This document shows, one piece after another, positions 10,539-18,928 of a stretch of 64,000 nucleotides of DNA. Made by a program: the position numbers and the translations under genes. The DNA comes from Bradyrhizobium sp. MOS003 (lineage in GTDB: Bacteria; Pseudomonadota; Alphaproteobacteria; Rhizobiales; Xanthobacteraceae), in the NCBI RefSeq assembly GCF_003020125.1, contig NZ_PYFW01000001.1:1922001-1986000 (forward strand), in the 5' to 3' direction. Position 1 is the stretch's first letter. Each line of letters opens with the position of its first letter. The notes below the pieces were generated by a model. The model saw only the letters and a program-made list of their open reading frames with translations. It searched no databases and was not told where the DNA came from.

Positions 10539-11861
10539 TTAGGCCGCCAGCCGCGGCTGCTGCCAGAGCGGCAATTGCATCCGCACGATCAGTCCGTGCG
10601 GCTCGCGGTCGTGCAGCGACAGCTCGCCGCCATGGGCGAGTGCGATGGCGCGCGCGATCGACAAGCCAAGCCCGAAGCCGGTGGACTCGTCCATGGTGCG
10701 CGCATCGTCGCCGCGCACGAACGGCTCCAGCATCTCCTGCTTGCGCGCGTCCGAAATGCCCGGGCCGTCGTCCTCGACGTCGATGACGAGCATGGTGCCC
10801 GATATGTCGAGGCGGATCGTCACCTCGGCGCCGAAGCGCACCGCGTTCTCGACGAGATTGGTGATGCCGCGATGCAGATCGTCGGGCCGCGCGGCGGCGG
10901 TCGCGGACGCCGGCCCATCGTAATGCACGACATGGCCCATGTCGCCGAACTGGTCGGCTATGAGCTGCAGCGTGCTGGCGATGTCGACCAGCGTCACCGC
11001 CTCGACTTTGCGGTCGTTGCGCAGCAGCGACAGCACACTTTCCAGCATCGATCGCATCTGGTCGAGATCGATCAGCATGCGCTTGCGGTTGCCTTCGTCC
11101 TCGATGAACTCGGCGCGCAGGCGCAGCCGCGTGATCGGCGTGCGCAGATCGTGGCTGATCGCGGCCAGCATCCGGGTGCGGTCCGACATCAGCCGCGCGA
11201 TCCGCTCGTGCATGCGGTTGAGCGCGCGCGCCACCGAACGGATCTCCTCGGGGCCTCGCTCCGGCAGCGGCTCCGCTCCGCCGTCGACGCTGAAATTCTC
11301 GGCGGCCTTGGCGAAGGACGATAGCGGCGCCGCCAGCGCGCGCGCCGCCCACAGCCCGAGCACGCTGACGCAGATGAAAGCGGTCATCAACGCCATCAGC
11401 CACGGGCCGCCCCAGAACCATGGCCGCGGCCCGCCCTCGACGCGTCCGGCGATCATGGTGCCGTCGGGCAACTCGACGCCGACGCGCGATCCTGCAACGC
11501 TCGGGGTCAGAAGCACCGCCTTGTAGTCGCGCCCGAGATGACGGCGCATCCCGTGCAGGTGCGGGTTGTCGCTCTCCTCGACGCTTGCGGTGCCGGGCGC
11601 GAGTACTTCGATGCCGAGCTTGGGGAAGGCGCGGGCGAGATCGGCGACGAGGCGCGGACGTTCGCCGGCCTCGGCCGAACCGAGCAGCAGCGCGGCATCG
11701 GCCAGCTGATGCGCGCCGTCCGGCGGCGTGTCGGAGCGGTCCGGCCGGCTGATTAGGAACGCGGTGGTGACGACGAGATGGAGCGCGACGGTCGAAGCCA
11801 GCACCAGCGCGGCGATCTGCCCGCCGATCCCCTTGAGGTGGAAGAACCCGAACGACTTCAT
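10539..11861 (-). CDS. EnvZ-like sensor histidine kinase
   Basis: The inner-membrane protein has an N-terminal TM segment (QIAALVLASTVALHLVVTTA), a periplasmic sensor region of about 115 residues, a second TM segment (WLMALMTAFICVSVLGLWAA), a HAMP linker and then the kinase. The H-box is AAISHDLRTPITRLRL, the N-box GITNLVENAVRFG, and G-boxes are DDGPGIS and GFGLGLSIARAI. The ATG at 11861 is preferred; a TTG at 11879 overlapping the regulator stop as TTGA is an alternative. It lies directly downstream of the response regulator, its probable partner. The signal is unknown. Confidence 0.9.
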   Translation of the reverse strand: MKSFGFFHLKGIGGQIAALVLASTVALHLVVTTAFLISRPDRSDTPPDGAHQLADAALLLGSAEAGERPRLVADLARAFPKLGIEVLAPGTASVEESDNPHLHGMRRHLGRDYKAVLLTPSVAGSRVGVELPDGTMIAGRVEGGPRPWFWGGPWLMALMTAFICVSVLGLWAARALAAPLSSFAKAAENFSVDGGAEPLPERGPEEIRSVARALNRMHERIARLMSDRTRMLAAISHDLRTPITRLRLRAEFIEDEGNRKRMLIDLDQMRSMLESVLSLLRNDRKVEAVTLVDIASTLQLIADQFGDMGHVVHYDGPASATAAARPDDLHRGITNLVENAVRFGAEVTIRLDISGTMLVIDVEDDGPGISDARKQEMLEPFVRGDDARTMDESTGFGLGLSIARAIALAHGGELSLHDREPHGLIVRMQLPLWQQPRLAA

Positions 11862-11875
11862 CGTCGGCGCCCCCG

Positions 11876-12646
11876 TCAACTGCTCAGGGGCGCCGCAACC
11901 GCTTCATTGCCTGCCGTCAGAGGGCTCGCAGCCTGCGTTCTCGGCGTGAACAGATAGCCGCCGGAGCGGACCGTCTTGATGAGGATGGGATCGGCGGGAT
12001 TGGGCTCGATCTTGCGGCGGATGCGGCTGACCAGCACGTCGATGGACCGTTCGAACGATCCGGTGTTGCGCCCTTGGGTGAGGTCGAGCAGGCTGTCTCG
12101 CGACAGCACGCGGCCGGGCCGTTCGCAGAACGTGCGCAACAGATCGAATTCGGCGCTGGTCACCGCGACGCGCGCGCCTTCGGGATTGCGCAGCTCGCGC
12201 AGCCGCAGGTCGATGTGCCAGCCCTCGAAGGTGAGCGTGGAGACGCCTTCGATCGAGCTTGCCGCTCGAGCTGCGGCCTGCCTGCGCAGCACCGCGTTGA
12301 TACGGGCGAGCAGCTCGCGCGGGTTGAACGGTTTCGGCAAATAGTCGTCCGCGCCCATTTCGAGGCCGACGATACGGTCGACGTCCTCGCCGCGCGCGGT
12401 CAGCATGATGATGGGCGTCTGTGCCTCGGCCCGCACCTTGCGGCACAGGCTGAGACCGTCTTCGCCGGGCAGCATGACGTCGAGGATGATCAGGTCGATG
12501 CGGTGATCAGCCATGGCGCGCGACATCTCGCGGCCGTCGCCCACGGCGGTGACGTTGCAGGCGTTGTTGCGCAGGTACTTCGCAATCAACGTCCGGGTTT
12601 CGCGGTCGTCTTCGACGACCAGGATGTTGGGATTGGGAATGGCCAT
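11876..12646 (-). CDS. OmpR/PhoB-family response regulator
   Basis: The 256-residue product has a receiver domain with acidic pocket (ILVVEDDRET), phospho-acceptor Asp in LIILDVMLPGEDG, the conserved Thr in IIMLTARGED and Lys in DYLPKPFNPREL. A winged-helix DNA-binding domain follows (RSIDVLVSRIRRKIE, ending SGGYLFTP). The ATG at 12646 begins MAIPNPNILVV and fits the family; the frame continues upstream for 44 codons without resemblance. It forms an operon with the kinase gene. Confidence 0.93.
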   Translation of the reverse strand: MAIPNPNILVVEDDRETRTLIAKYLRNNACNVTAVGDGREMSRAMADHRIDLIILDVMLPGEDGLSLCRKVRAEAQTPIIMLTARGEDVDRIVGLEMGADDYLPKPFNPRELLARINAVLRRQAAARAASSIEGVSTLTFEGWHIDLRLRELRNPEGARVAVTSAEFDLLRTFCERPGRVLSRDSLLDLTQGRNTGSFERSIDVLVSRIRRKIEPNPADPILIKTVRSGGYLFTPRTQAASPLTAGNEAVAAPLSS

Positions 12647-12825
12647 GCGCTTTGTTTGTCCAAGATTCGGGCCAAATGGCGAAGATTTTTGTTTCGGACT
12701 GTTTCTGTCTGGCTTTCCGCAACAAGCGGCAATCGCCGGGTTGCCGAGCGGCAAGGTCTCGTTAAGGCCGTTAACCATACCGTGGCGTGGTCCGCGACGA
12801 AACCCGCAAGATTCACGGAGCCATC

Positions 12826-13398
12826 ATGACCTCGATTTCGGCGGCCTCCGCCGGCAACCACCAGTCGCCGCTGCAGAGGCTGCAGCAGGAATTGCAATCG
12901 GAAGTGTCCGCAGGCACGATCTCGTCGTCGGACCAGTCGGCGCTCTCGACGGCACTGACCGACATCGACACCGCACTCCAGCAGAGCCGGTCGAGCGACC
13001 AGTCGAGGGGCACGCGCCCCTCCAAGGACGAGATGCAGTCGAAGATCGACGACCTCATCTCGAACCAGGTGTCGAACGGGACGCTGACCTCGGACCAGGC
13101 CGAGGAGCTGAAGAATGTGTTTCAGTCCGCCTTCGCGAGCGGTCCGGGCGGGGCGGGCGGCCCCGGTGGTGCAGGCGGACCTCCGCCCGGTCCGCCGCCG
13201 GACGACAGCTCTTCGGATTCGGCGTCGTCCACGGACTCGACCGGCAGCACGTCGACCGATGCCACCACCGCCGAGATCCTCCAGCAGTTTCTCCAGGCGC
13301 TGCAGCAGTCGCAATCGTCGAGCTCGTCCTACGGCGCCAACGGCGACTCGTCCGGCAATTCCGACTTCTCCGCGCTTCTGATCGACTACAAGAGCTGA
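12826..13398 (+). CDS. Ser/Gln-rich protein with glycine-proline linker, unknown function
   Basis: The 190-residue product begins MTSISAASAGNHQSPLQRLQ. It has two similar helical units, LQQELQSEVSAGTISSSDQS with a following SALTDID segment, and KIDDLISNQVSNGTLTSDQA, each an amphipathic helix plus a loop reminiscent of EF-hand-like pairs though lacking a clean calcium loop. A Gly/Pro tract (GPGGAGGPGGAGGPPPGPPP) and a Ser-rich region follow. No signal peptide is evident. Similar proteins recur in Bradyrhizobium. It is divergent from the two-component operon. Confidence 0.6.
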   Translation: MTSISAASAGNHQSPLQRLQQELQSEVSAGTISSSDQSALSTALTDIDTALQQSRSSDQSRGTRPSKDEMQSKIDDLISNQVSNGTLTSDQAEELKNVFQSAFASGPGGAGGPGGAGGPPPGPPPDDSSSDSASSTDSTGSTSTDATTAEILQQFLQALQQSQSSSSSYGANGDSSGNSDFSALLIDYKS

Positions 13399-13565
13399 CC
13401 CTGAGCGGCGCGGGGCGGTGCGGGTCCTCGCCGCGATCGTGCTTCACCCATAGTGCATGATTGCCGGTGGGGAACCGTGCGCCGCAAATGTTCCTGGGTG
13501 ACGCAGGAACAGTTCTGGCAAAATTGGCGCATTCGCGAATCGCGCGACGAAATTGCGGCGCGCAC

Positions 13566-13590
13566 GGAACTGCGGGTGGTCATCGCTGTT
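13566..13590 (+). promoter_or_regulatory. candidate EcfG-type stress promoter before the PRC-barrel gene
   Basis: GGAAC at 13566-13570 is followed after 16 bases by TGTT at 13587-13590. The alphaproteobacterial general stress consensus is GGAAC, 16-17 bases, CGTT, so the -10 has one mismatch. The predicted transcription start is about 30 bases before the ATG at 13627. Confidence 0.3.
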
Positions 13591-13626
13591 TTCTCAACAC
13601 GAGTTTTTTGAGAAGGAGAGGACAAT

Positions 13627-14160
13627 ATGATGAAATCGATCGCCGCCGGTCTTGCCGGCACTGCCCTGCTTGCTACCGTTGCGTTCGCACAATCGCCGAC
13701 CGCGACCACCGACAAGACCCCCACCGCTGCCACCACCGCCACGACGACCACCACGACGGCGTCGGGCCAGTGGCGCACCTCGAAGATGGACGGCCTGAAG
13801 GTCTACAACGACGCCAACGAGAACATCGGCACGATCAGCGACCTCCTGATGGACAAGAGCGGCGACATCAAGATCGCCGTGATCGGTGTCGGCGGCTTCC
13901 TCGGCTTGGGCGAACATCTGGTCGCCGTGCCCTACGAGAAGCTGAAGTTCGTCAACGAGGCCGTGGCTTCGACAACCACCACCAAGCCGGCGACCACGAC
14001 CACCACGACGGGCGCCGCGACCGGCACTGAAAAGACCACGACGATGGCCCCGGCCGCTTCGACCACGGCGACGACCTCGAAGTGGTACCCGGACCACGCC
14101 GTGTTCAACGCCACCAAGGACGAGCTGAAGAACATGCCCGAGTTCAAGTACTCCGAGTAA
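13627..14160 (+). CDS. exported PRC-barrel domain protein with Thr-rich linkers
   Basis: A signal peptide (MMKSIAAGLAGTALLATVAFAQ) is followed by a Thr/Ala-rich linker, a PRC-barrel core (KVYNDANENIGTISDLLMDK, then IKIAVIGVGGFLGLGEHLVA, about residues 58-108), a second Thr-rich stretch, and a C-terminal segment ending EFKYSE. PRC-barrel proteins of this class sit in the periplasm of alphaproteobacteria and are often stress-induced; the exact role is unknown. The ribosome binding site is GAGAAGGAGAGG. A strong terminator follows the gene. Confidence 0.8.
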   Translation: MMKSIAAGLAGTALLATVAFAQSPTATTDKTPTAATTATTTTTTASGQWRTSKMDGLKVYNDANENIGTISDLLMDKSGDIKIAVIGVGGFLGLGEHLVAVPYEKLKFVNEAVASTTTTKPATTTTTTGAATGTEKTTTMAPAASTTATTSKWYPDHAVFNATKDELKNMPEFKYSE

Positions 14161-14187
14161 TGCGGCTCACCTAACTGTCTAAGCGAA

Positions 14188-14225
14188 GCGCGCCCGGTTC
14201 TCACCGGGCGCGCTGTCGTGTCTTT
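14188..14225 (+). terminator. rho-independent terminator after the PRC-barrel gene
   Basis: GCGCGCCCGG and CCGGGCGCGC form a perfect 10-bp stem with loop TTCTCA, followed by TGTCGTGTCTTTT. It lies 27 bases after the stop at 14160. Confidence 0.8.
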
Positions 14226-14250
14226 TCTGACCTTGCCCGCTCGTCACCGC

Positions 14251-15462
14251 TCAGTGCGTCACCAGCGGACAGCCGCCCTTGTCGAGCGGACGGAACGCCT
14301 CGTCGCCGGGCACGGTAGCAATCAGCTTGTAGAGGTCCCACTCGCCCTTGGACTCCTCGGGCTTCTTCACCTCGAACAGATACATGTCGTGGACCATGCG
14401 GCCGTCGATGCGGATCTTGCCGTTCTTGGCGAAGAAGTCGTTGACCGGCGTGGCGCGCATTTGCGCCATCACCTTCGGCGCCTCGTCGGTCTTGATGGCG
14501 TCGATCGCCTTCAGATAGTGCATGGTCGCCGAATAGAGCCCGGCCTGGATCATGGTCGGCATGTGGCCGACCTTCTCGTTGAAGCGCTTGGAGAAGGCGC
14601 GGGTCTCTTCGTTCATGTCCCAGTAGAACGCGTCGGTGACGATCAGGCCTTGCGTCGCCTTGATGCCGAGCGAGTGCGTGTCGGTGATCTCCTGCAGCAG
14701 CGCGATCATCTTCTGGCCGCCCTGCACCAGGCCGAACTCGGATGCCTGCTTCAGCGCATTGGTGGTGTCGCCGCCGGCATTGGCGAGCGCGACCACCTTG
14801 GCCTTGGAGGCCTGGGCCTGCAGCAGGAATGAGGAGAAGTCCGACGAATTGAGCGGATGGCGGACCTCGCCGAGCACCTTCCCGCCGCTTTCCTTGACCA
14901 CGTTGGCGGCGTCGCGCTGCAGCGCCATGCCGAAGGCGTAGTCGGCGGTGACGAAGAACCAGGTGTCCTCGCCGCGCTTGACCATCGCCTTGCCGGCGAC
15001 GTTCGACAGCGCATAGGTGTCGTAAGTCCAGTGCACCGTGTTGGGCGAGCAGGCGGTGCCGGTGATGTCGGACGAGCCGCCGCCGGAATTGATGTTGATC
15101 TTGTTCTTCTCGCGCGTCAGCGCGGAGACCGGCAGCGCCACCGAGGACGTCGGCACGTCGAAGATCGCATCGACCTTGTCGTTGTCGTACCAGTTGCGAG
15201 CGATATTGACGCCGACATCGGGCTTGTTCTGGTGATCGGCGGCGACCACCTGCACGGGCTTGCCCGCAACCTTGGCGCCGTAATCGGCGACCGCCATCTC
15301 GACGGCGGCGAGCGACCCCTTGCCGGTCGCGTCCGCATAGAGGCTCGACATGTCCGTCAGCACGCCGATCTTGACGACATCGTCGGAAATCTGCGCCTGC
15401 GCGGCGCCGGATGTGGCGGCGAGGGCAAGGCCGGCCGCGACGGTGGCGATGAGTTTTTGCAT
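14251..15462 (-). CDS. branched-chain amino acid type ABC substrate-binding protein
   Basis: The 403-residue product has a signal peptide (MQKLIATVAAGLALAATSGA, cleaved near AQA) and a type I periplasmic-binding fold of the LivJ/Leu-Ile-Val class: VKIGVLTDMSSLYAD, the VADYGAKVAG segment, and repeated Rossmann-like lobes ending at GGCPLVTH. The ATG at 15462 has GGGAGAAGAACAACC before it. It binds a branched-chain amino acid or small amide in the periplasm. No permease or ATPase genes of its own lie next to it, so it must use a transporter encoded elsewhere; the adjacent ABC genes are of another class. Confidence 0.9.
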   Translation of the reverse strand: MQKLIATVAAGLALAATSGAAQAQISDDVVKIGVLTDMSSLYADATGKGSLAAVEMAVADYGAKVAGKPVQVVAADHQNKPDVGVNIARNWYDNDKVDAIFDVPTSSVALPVSALTREKNKININSGGGSSDITGTACSPNTVHWTYDTYALSNVAGKAMVKRGEDTWFFVTADYAFGMALQRDAANVVKESGGKVLGEVRHPLNSSDFSSFLLQAQASKAKVVALANAGGDTTNALKQASEFGLVQGGQKMIALLQEITDTHSLGIKATQGLIVTDAFYWDMNEETRAFSKRFNEKVGHMPTMIQAGLYSATMHYLKAIDAIKTDEAPKVMAQMRATPVNDFFAKNGKIRIDGRMVHDMYLFEVKKPEESKGEWDLYKLIATVPGDEAFRPLDKGGCPLVTH

Positions 15463-15660
15463 GGTTGTTCTTCTCCCTGTGTGTTGTTGTTTGGGCTTTG
15501 TTGCGGGGACTGTTCTAGCGACAAACGGTCGCGGGGGCAAAGCCAAGGAAGGGTGAGGAGGAATGAGAAATAAGTAGGGGTATCTGTCGTCAATCCGGCG
15601 CGCGCCCTGACGCGCATTTGCGCATCCGAGTATCCATTCATCCACTGTCGCTGCGGCCCG

Positions 15661-15692
15661 ATTCCGGGCTCGCGCTGCGCGCGCCCCGGAAT
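15661..15692. repeat. short hairpin element after the importer operon
   Basis: ATTCCGGG and CCCGGAAT flank a G/C-rich 16-base interior that can extend the stem. It lies just past the stop of the second permease gene (15707), in the gap to the binding-protein gene, so it could be a terminator for that minus-strand operon. It resembles half of a common dispersed palindromic repeat (GGCCCGATTCCGGGCTCG start). Confidence 0.5.
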
Positions 15693-15706
15693 GACAGGGG
15701 GGCCAA

Positions 15707-16537
15707 TCAGGCGCTGGTGCCCTTCAGCCGCTCGTTGCGTCGGCGCAGGCCTTCCAGCGTCGCGAGGAGGATCACCGACACCGTCGTCAGGATCACCGCC
15801 GCTGCGGTGATGGTCGGGCTGATGTTCTCGCGGATGCCGCTGAACATCTCGCGCGGCAGGGTGCGTTGTTCCGGACCTGCCATGAACAGCACGATCACGA
15901 CCTCGTCGAAGCTGGTCGCGAAGGCGAACAGCGCGCCCGAGGCTAGGCCGGGCAGGATCAGCGGCAGGATCACGCGGCGGAAGGCGTAGATTGGCGAGGC
16001 GCCGAGCGAGGCGGCGGCGCGCGCCAGATTGGTGTCGAAGCTCTGCAGGGTCGCGCCGACCGTGATCACCACGAAGGGCGTCGCCAGTGCGGTATGGGCC
16101 AGGATCAGGCCGAGATAGCTGCCGGTGAGTCCGATCGGCGCGAAGAAGAAATACAGGCCGACCGCGGTGATGACGCCGGGCACGACCACTGGGGACAGCA
16201 CGAACGCGAGCACGAGCGGCTTGAACCGGCTCTTCCATTGCGCCAGCCCCAGCGCGGCCAGCGTGCCGAGCACCATGGACAGCGCCGTCGAAGCGACGCC
16301 GATGATCATGCTGTTCTTCAGCGCATTCATCCAGCGCGGCGAATTGATGAAGTCGTCGTACCAGCGCAACGACAGGCCTGGTAGCGGATAGGTCAGATAC
16401 GAGCCCGAGCTGAAGGACAGCGGCATGATCGCCAGGATCGGGGTGATCAGGAAGATGAACACCAGCGTGGAGACGGCGATGGTCGCGGTCCACGCGATGC
16501 GCTGGCTGGGCGTTCGGAGGGAAGCATTGTCGGTCAA
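15707..16537 (-). CDS. polyamine-type ABC transporter permease (PotC-like)
   Basis: The 276-residue membrane protein has about six TM helices and the binding-protein-dependent permease EAA loop (LARAAASLGASPIYAF). The start is a TTG in the sequence TTGA that also ends the preceding permease gene, and it is preceded by GGGAGGGATGAAGAA, a fitting ribosome binding site. With the neighbouring permease, binding protein and ATPase it would form an importer for a polyamine or similar cation. It is the last gene of that operon. Confidence 0.88.
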   Translation of the reverse strand: MTDNASLRTPSQRIAWTATIAVSTLVFIFLITPILAIMPLSFSSGSYLTYPLPGLSLRWYDDFINSPRWMNALKNSMIIGVASTALSMVLGTLAALGLAQWKSRFKPLVLAFVLSPVVVPGVITAVGLYFFFAPIGLTGSYLGLILAHTALATPFVVITVGATLQSFDTNLARAAASLGASPIYAFRRVILPLILPGLASGALFAFATSFDEVVIVLFMAGPEQRTLPREMFSGIRENISPTITAAAVILTTVSVILLATLEGLRRRNERLKGTSA

Positions 16538-17796
16538 TTCTTCATCCCTCCCGTGACCTGCTGCCCCTGCACCAGCTTGCCGTAGACGAGTGCCAGCAGA
16601 AGGGTGGCCAGCAGCAGCACCGCCCCGAGCGCTGAAGCAAGTCCCCAATTGGCTGTTTCGGTGGTGTAGAGCGCGATGAAGTAGCTGATCATCTGGTCGG
16701 CAGCGCCGCCGACGAGTGCGGGTGTGATGTAATAGCCGAGTGCCAGGATGAAGACGAGCAGGCTTCCCGCGCCGATGCCGGGGAGCGTCTGCGGCAGATA
16801 GATCCTTAGGAAAGCGGTCAGGGGCGGCGCGCCGAGCGAGGCGGCGGCGCGCATGTAGGCAGGCGAGATCGCCTTCATGCTGCTGTAGAGCGGCAGGATC
16901 ATGAATGGCAGCAGCACGTGGGTCATCGCCACGCAGACGCCGAAGCGGTTGTAGATCAGGCGCAGCGGCTGGTCGATGATGCCGAGCCACAGCAGGCTGT
17001 CGTTGACGACGCCCTTGCTCTGCAACAGCACGATCCAGGCGCAGGTGCGGACCAGCAGCGACGTCCAGAACGGCAGCAGGACGAAGATCATCAGCAGGTT
17101 CGATCTGGCAGGCGGCAGCGTCGCCAGCAAATAGGCCACCGGAAAGCCAAGCATCAGGCAGAGAACGGTGACGCTGAGGCTGATGACGAAGGTGCGGGTG
17201 AAAACCTCCCGGTAGATGGCCTGGTCCGGCGGTGCTGCGATGATCGCGCCGTCGACGTTCCGCGTCAGGTCGAGCGCGGACAGAAGGTAGAAGCCGGTGA
17301 GGGGACCGCCGGCGTCCTTGATCGTCGTCCAGGTCGCGCGTTCGCGCCAGGCCGCATTGATCTTGCCAAGCGTCTCCTTCGCGGCTCCTCGCTCGGGCGC
17401 GGCCTTCAGGTTGCGTGCCGTGCTGGTCAGGATCGTGCGAAAGCCGTTCAGCGCGTAGTTCAGCCGCTTGGCCGCGGTCGCGATGGTGCCGGCGGCGCGC
17501 GCCGCCAAAATGTCGCTTGCGAGCGCCGCAAAGGCGTCTTCATTCGGCAGGTCCTTGCCGTCCCAATCAGCGAGAGCCGCAACCGTTTGCGGCAGAACCT
17601 GACGCACCTCCCGGTCATCGACCGCGCGCCACAGCATGCCGGCGATGGGACCTGCGAAGGTGAAGAGCAGGAAGACGAGGAGCGGCAGCACCAGCGCCAA
17701 TGCCTTGACCTGGCGGGCGCGCTCCGCACGCCTCAATCGGCGCTTGAGCGGCACTTCTGTCCGGGCGTCGGCGCCGGTCAGGGACGCGTCCGTCAT
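16534..17796 (-). CDS. polyamine-type ABC transporter permease (PotB-like)
   Basis: The 420-residue product begins with a cytoplasmic Arg-rich tail (VPLKRRLRRAERARQVKA), then one TM helix, a periplasmic loop of about 150 residues, and five further helices with the EAA loop YMRAAASLGAPPLTAF. The extended first loop is longer than in classical PotB and is seen in some alphaproteobacterial members. It pairs with the following permease; the stop and next start share TTGA, suggesting coupled translation. Confidence 0.88.
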   Translation of the reverse strand: MTDASLTGADARTEVPLKRRLRRAERARQVKALALVLPLLVFLLFTFAGPIAGMLWRAVDDREVRQVLPQTVAALADWDGKDLPNEDAFAALASDILAARAAGTIATAAKRLNYALNGFRTILTSTARNLKAAPERGAAKETLGKINAAWRERATWTTIKDAGGPLTGFYLLSALDLTRNVDGAIIAAPPDQAIYREVFTRTFVISLSVTVLCLMLGFPVAYLLATLPPARSNLLMIFVLLPFWTSLLVRTCAWIVLLQSKGVVNDSLLWLGIIDQPLRLIYNRFGVCVAMTHVLLPFMILPLYSSMKAISPAYMRAAASLGAPPLTAFLRIYLPQTLPGIGAGSLLVFILALGYYITPALVGGAADQMISYFIALYTTETANWGLASALGAVLLLATLLLALVYGKLVQGQQVTGGMKN

Positions 17797-17821
17797 GCTT
17801 TGAGCCGTGCGGGGCCGCGCG

Positions 17822-18880
17822 CTACCTTGCGGCCCATTTGTTGAAGCGCTCGGTCAGGCGGTCGATGTTCTCGAGCCAGAAGCCGACGTTGATCTCGACC
17901 GCGTTCTTGATGTTGTCGGGGGCCGTCGGCAGGTCCTTCAGAAAGGCCGGTGCGATCAGAGCGGCTGCGCCCTTGTTCGAGGTGCCGTAGGCGATATTCT
18001 CCGACAGTTTCGATTGGTTCTCCGCCTTGCCGGCGAAGTCCAGGAACTTGTAGGCGGCGTCCTTGTTCGGGCTGCCCTTGAGGATGACCCAGCTGTCGAG
18101 CGTGAACAGCGCACCGTCCCACACCATGCCGAAATTCTTCTTCTCGTTCTTGTTGGCGGTGTCGATGCGGCCGTTGTAGACCGAGGTCATCGTCACCTCG
18201 CCGGAGGCGAGCAGTTGTGGCGGCTGGGCGCCGGCCTTCCACCAGACGATGTCGCCCTTGATGGTGTCGAGCTTCTTGAAGGCGCGCTCGATGCCCTCGT
18301 CGGTCGCCAGCACCTTGTAGACGTCCTTCGGCGCGACGCCATCGGCCATCAGCGCGATCTCGAGCGTGGTCTTCGGGCCCTGACGCAGGGCGCGCTTGCC
18401 CGGAATCTTTTTGGTGTCGAAGAAGTCGGCCCAGCCTTTCGGGGCCTCCTTCAGCTTGTCCTTGTCGTAACCGAGAACGAAGTCGTAGAGGATGGCGCCG
18501 ACGCCGCAAGGATTGACAGACGGCGGGATGTAGGCGGCCTCACCTCCGATCCTGGTGTAGTCCAGCTTCTCGAACAGGCCTTCCTCGCAGCCGACTGCGA
18601 GTTCGTCGCTCTCGACCTGGACGACGTCCCAGGTGGCGGCGCCGCCTTGCACTTTGGCACGCAGCACTCCGACGCCGCCGTCCCAGGACTCGTCGTTCAT
18701 GGCAATTCCGGCCGCCTTCTTGAACGGCTCGAAATAGACCTTCTTCTGGGCATCCTGATAGGCCCCGCCCCACGACACGATGGTGAGATCACGCGCCTGC
18801 GCGACCGTAGCCAGCGCGGCGCTGGCGGCGAAGGCCGCGGTGAAACCCAGAGCAATCTTGCCAATCTTGCGCTTCAGCAT
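17822..18880 (-). CDS. polyamine-type ABC substrate-binding protein (PotD-like)
   Basis: The 352-residue exported protein has a signal peptide (MLKRKIGKIALGFTAAFAAS, cleaved near AQA) and the PotD-class start RDLTIVSWGGAYQDAQKKV. WDVVQVESDELAVGCEEG and the C-terminal SNKGAAALIAPAFLKDLPTA fit the family. It probably binds a polyamine, but acidic-pocket residues cannot be judged by eye. It lies second in the importer operon, with GAAGGAACAAGGACC before the ATG. Confidence 0.9.
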   Translation of the reverse strand: MLKRKIGKIALGFTAAFAASAALATVAQARDLTIVSWGGAYQDAQKKVYFEPFKKAAGIAMNDESWDGGVGVLRAKVQGGAATWDVVQVESDELAVGCEEGLFEKLDYTRIGGEAAYIPPSVNPCGVGAILYDFVLGYDKDKLKEAPKGWADFFDTKKIPGKRALRQGPKTTLEIALMADGVAPKDVYKVLATDEGIERAFKKLDTIKGDIVWWKAGAQPPQLLASGEVTMTSVYNGRIDTANKNEKKNFGMVWDGALFTLDSWVILKGSPNKDAAYKFLDFAGKAENQSKLSENIAYGTSNKGAAALIAPAFLKDLPTAPDNIKNAVEINVGFWLENIDRLTERFNKWAAR

Positions 18881-18928
18881 GGTCCTTGTTCCTTCTTCAT
18901 ATGAGTTGCGTTGATGTTGATCGCCGGA

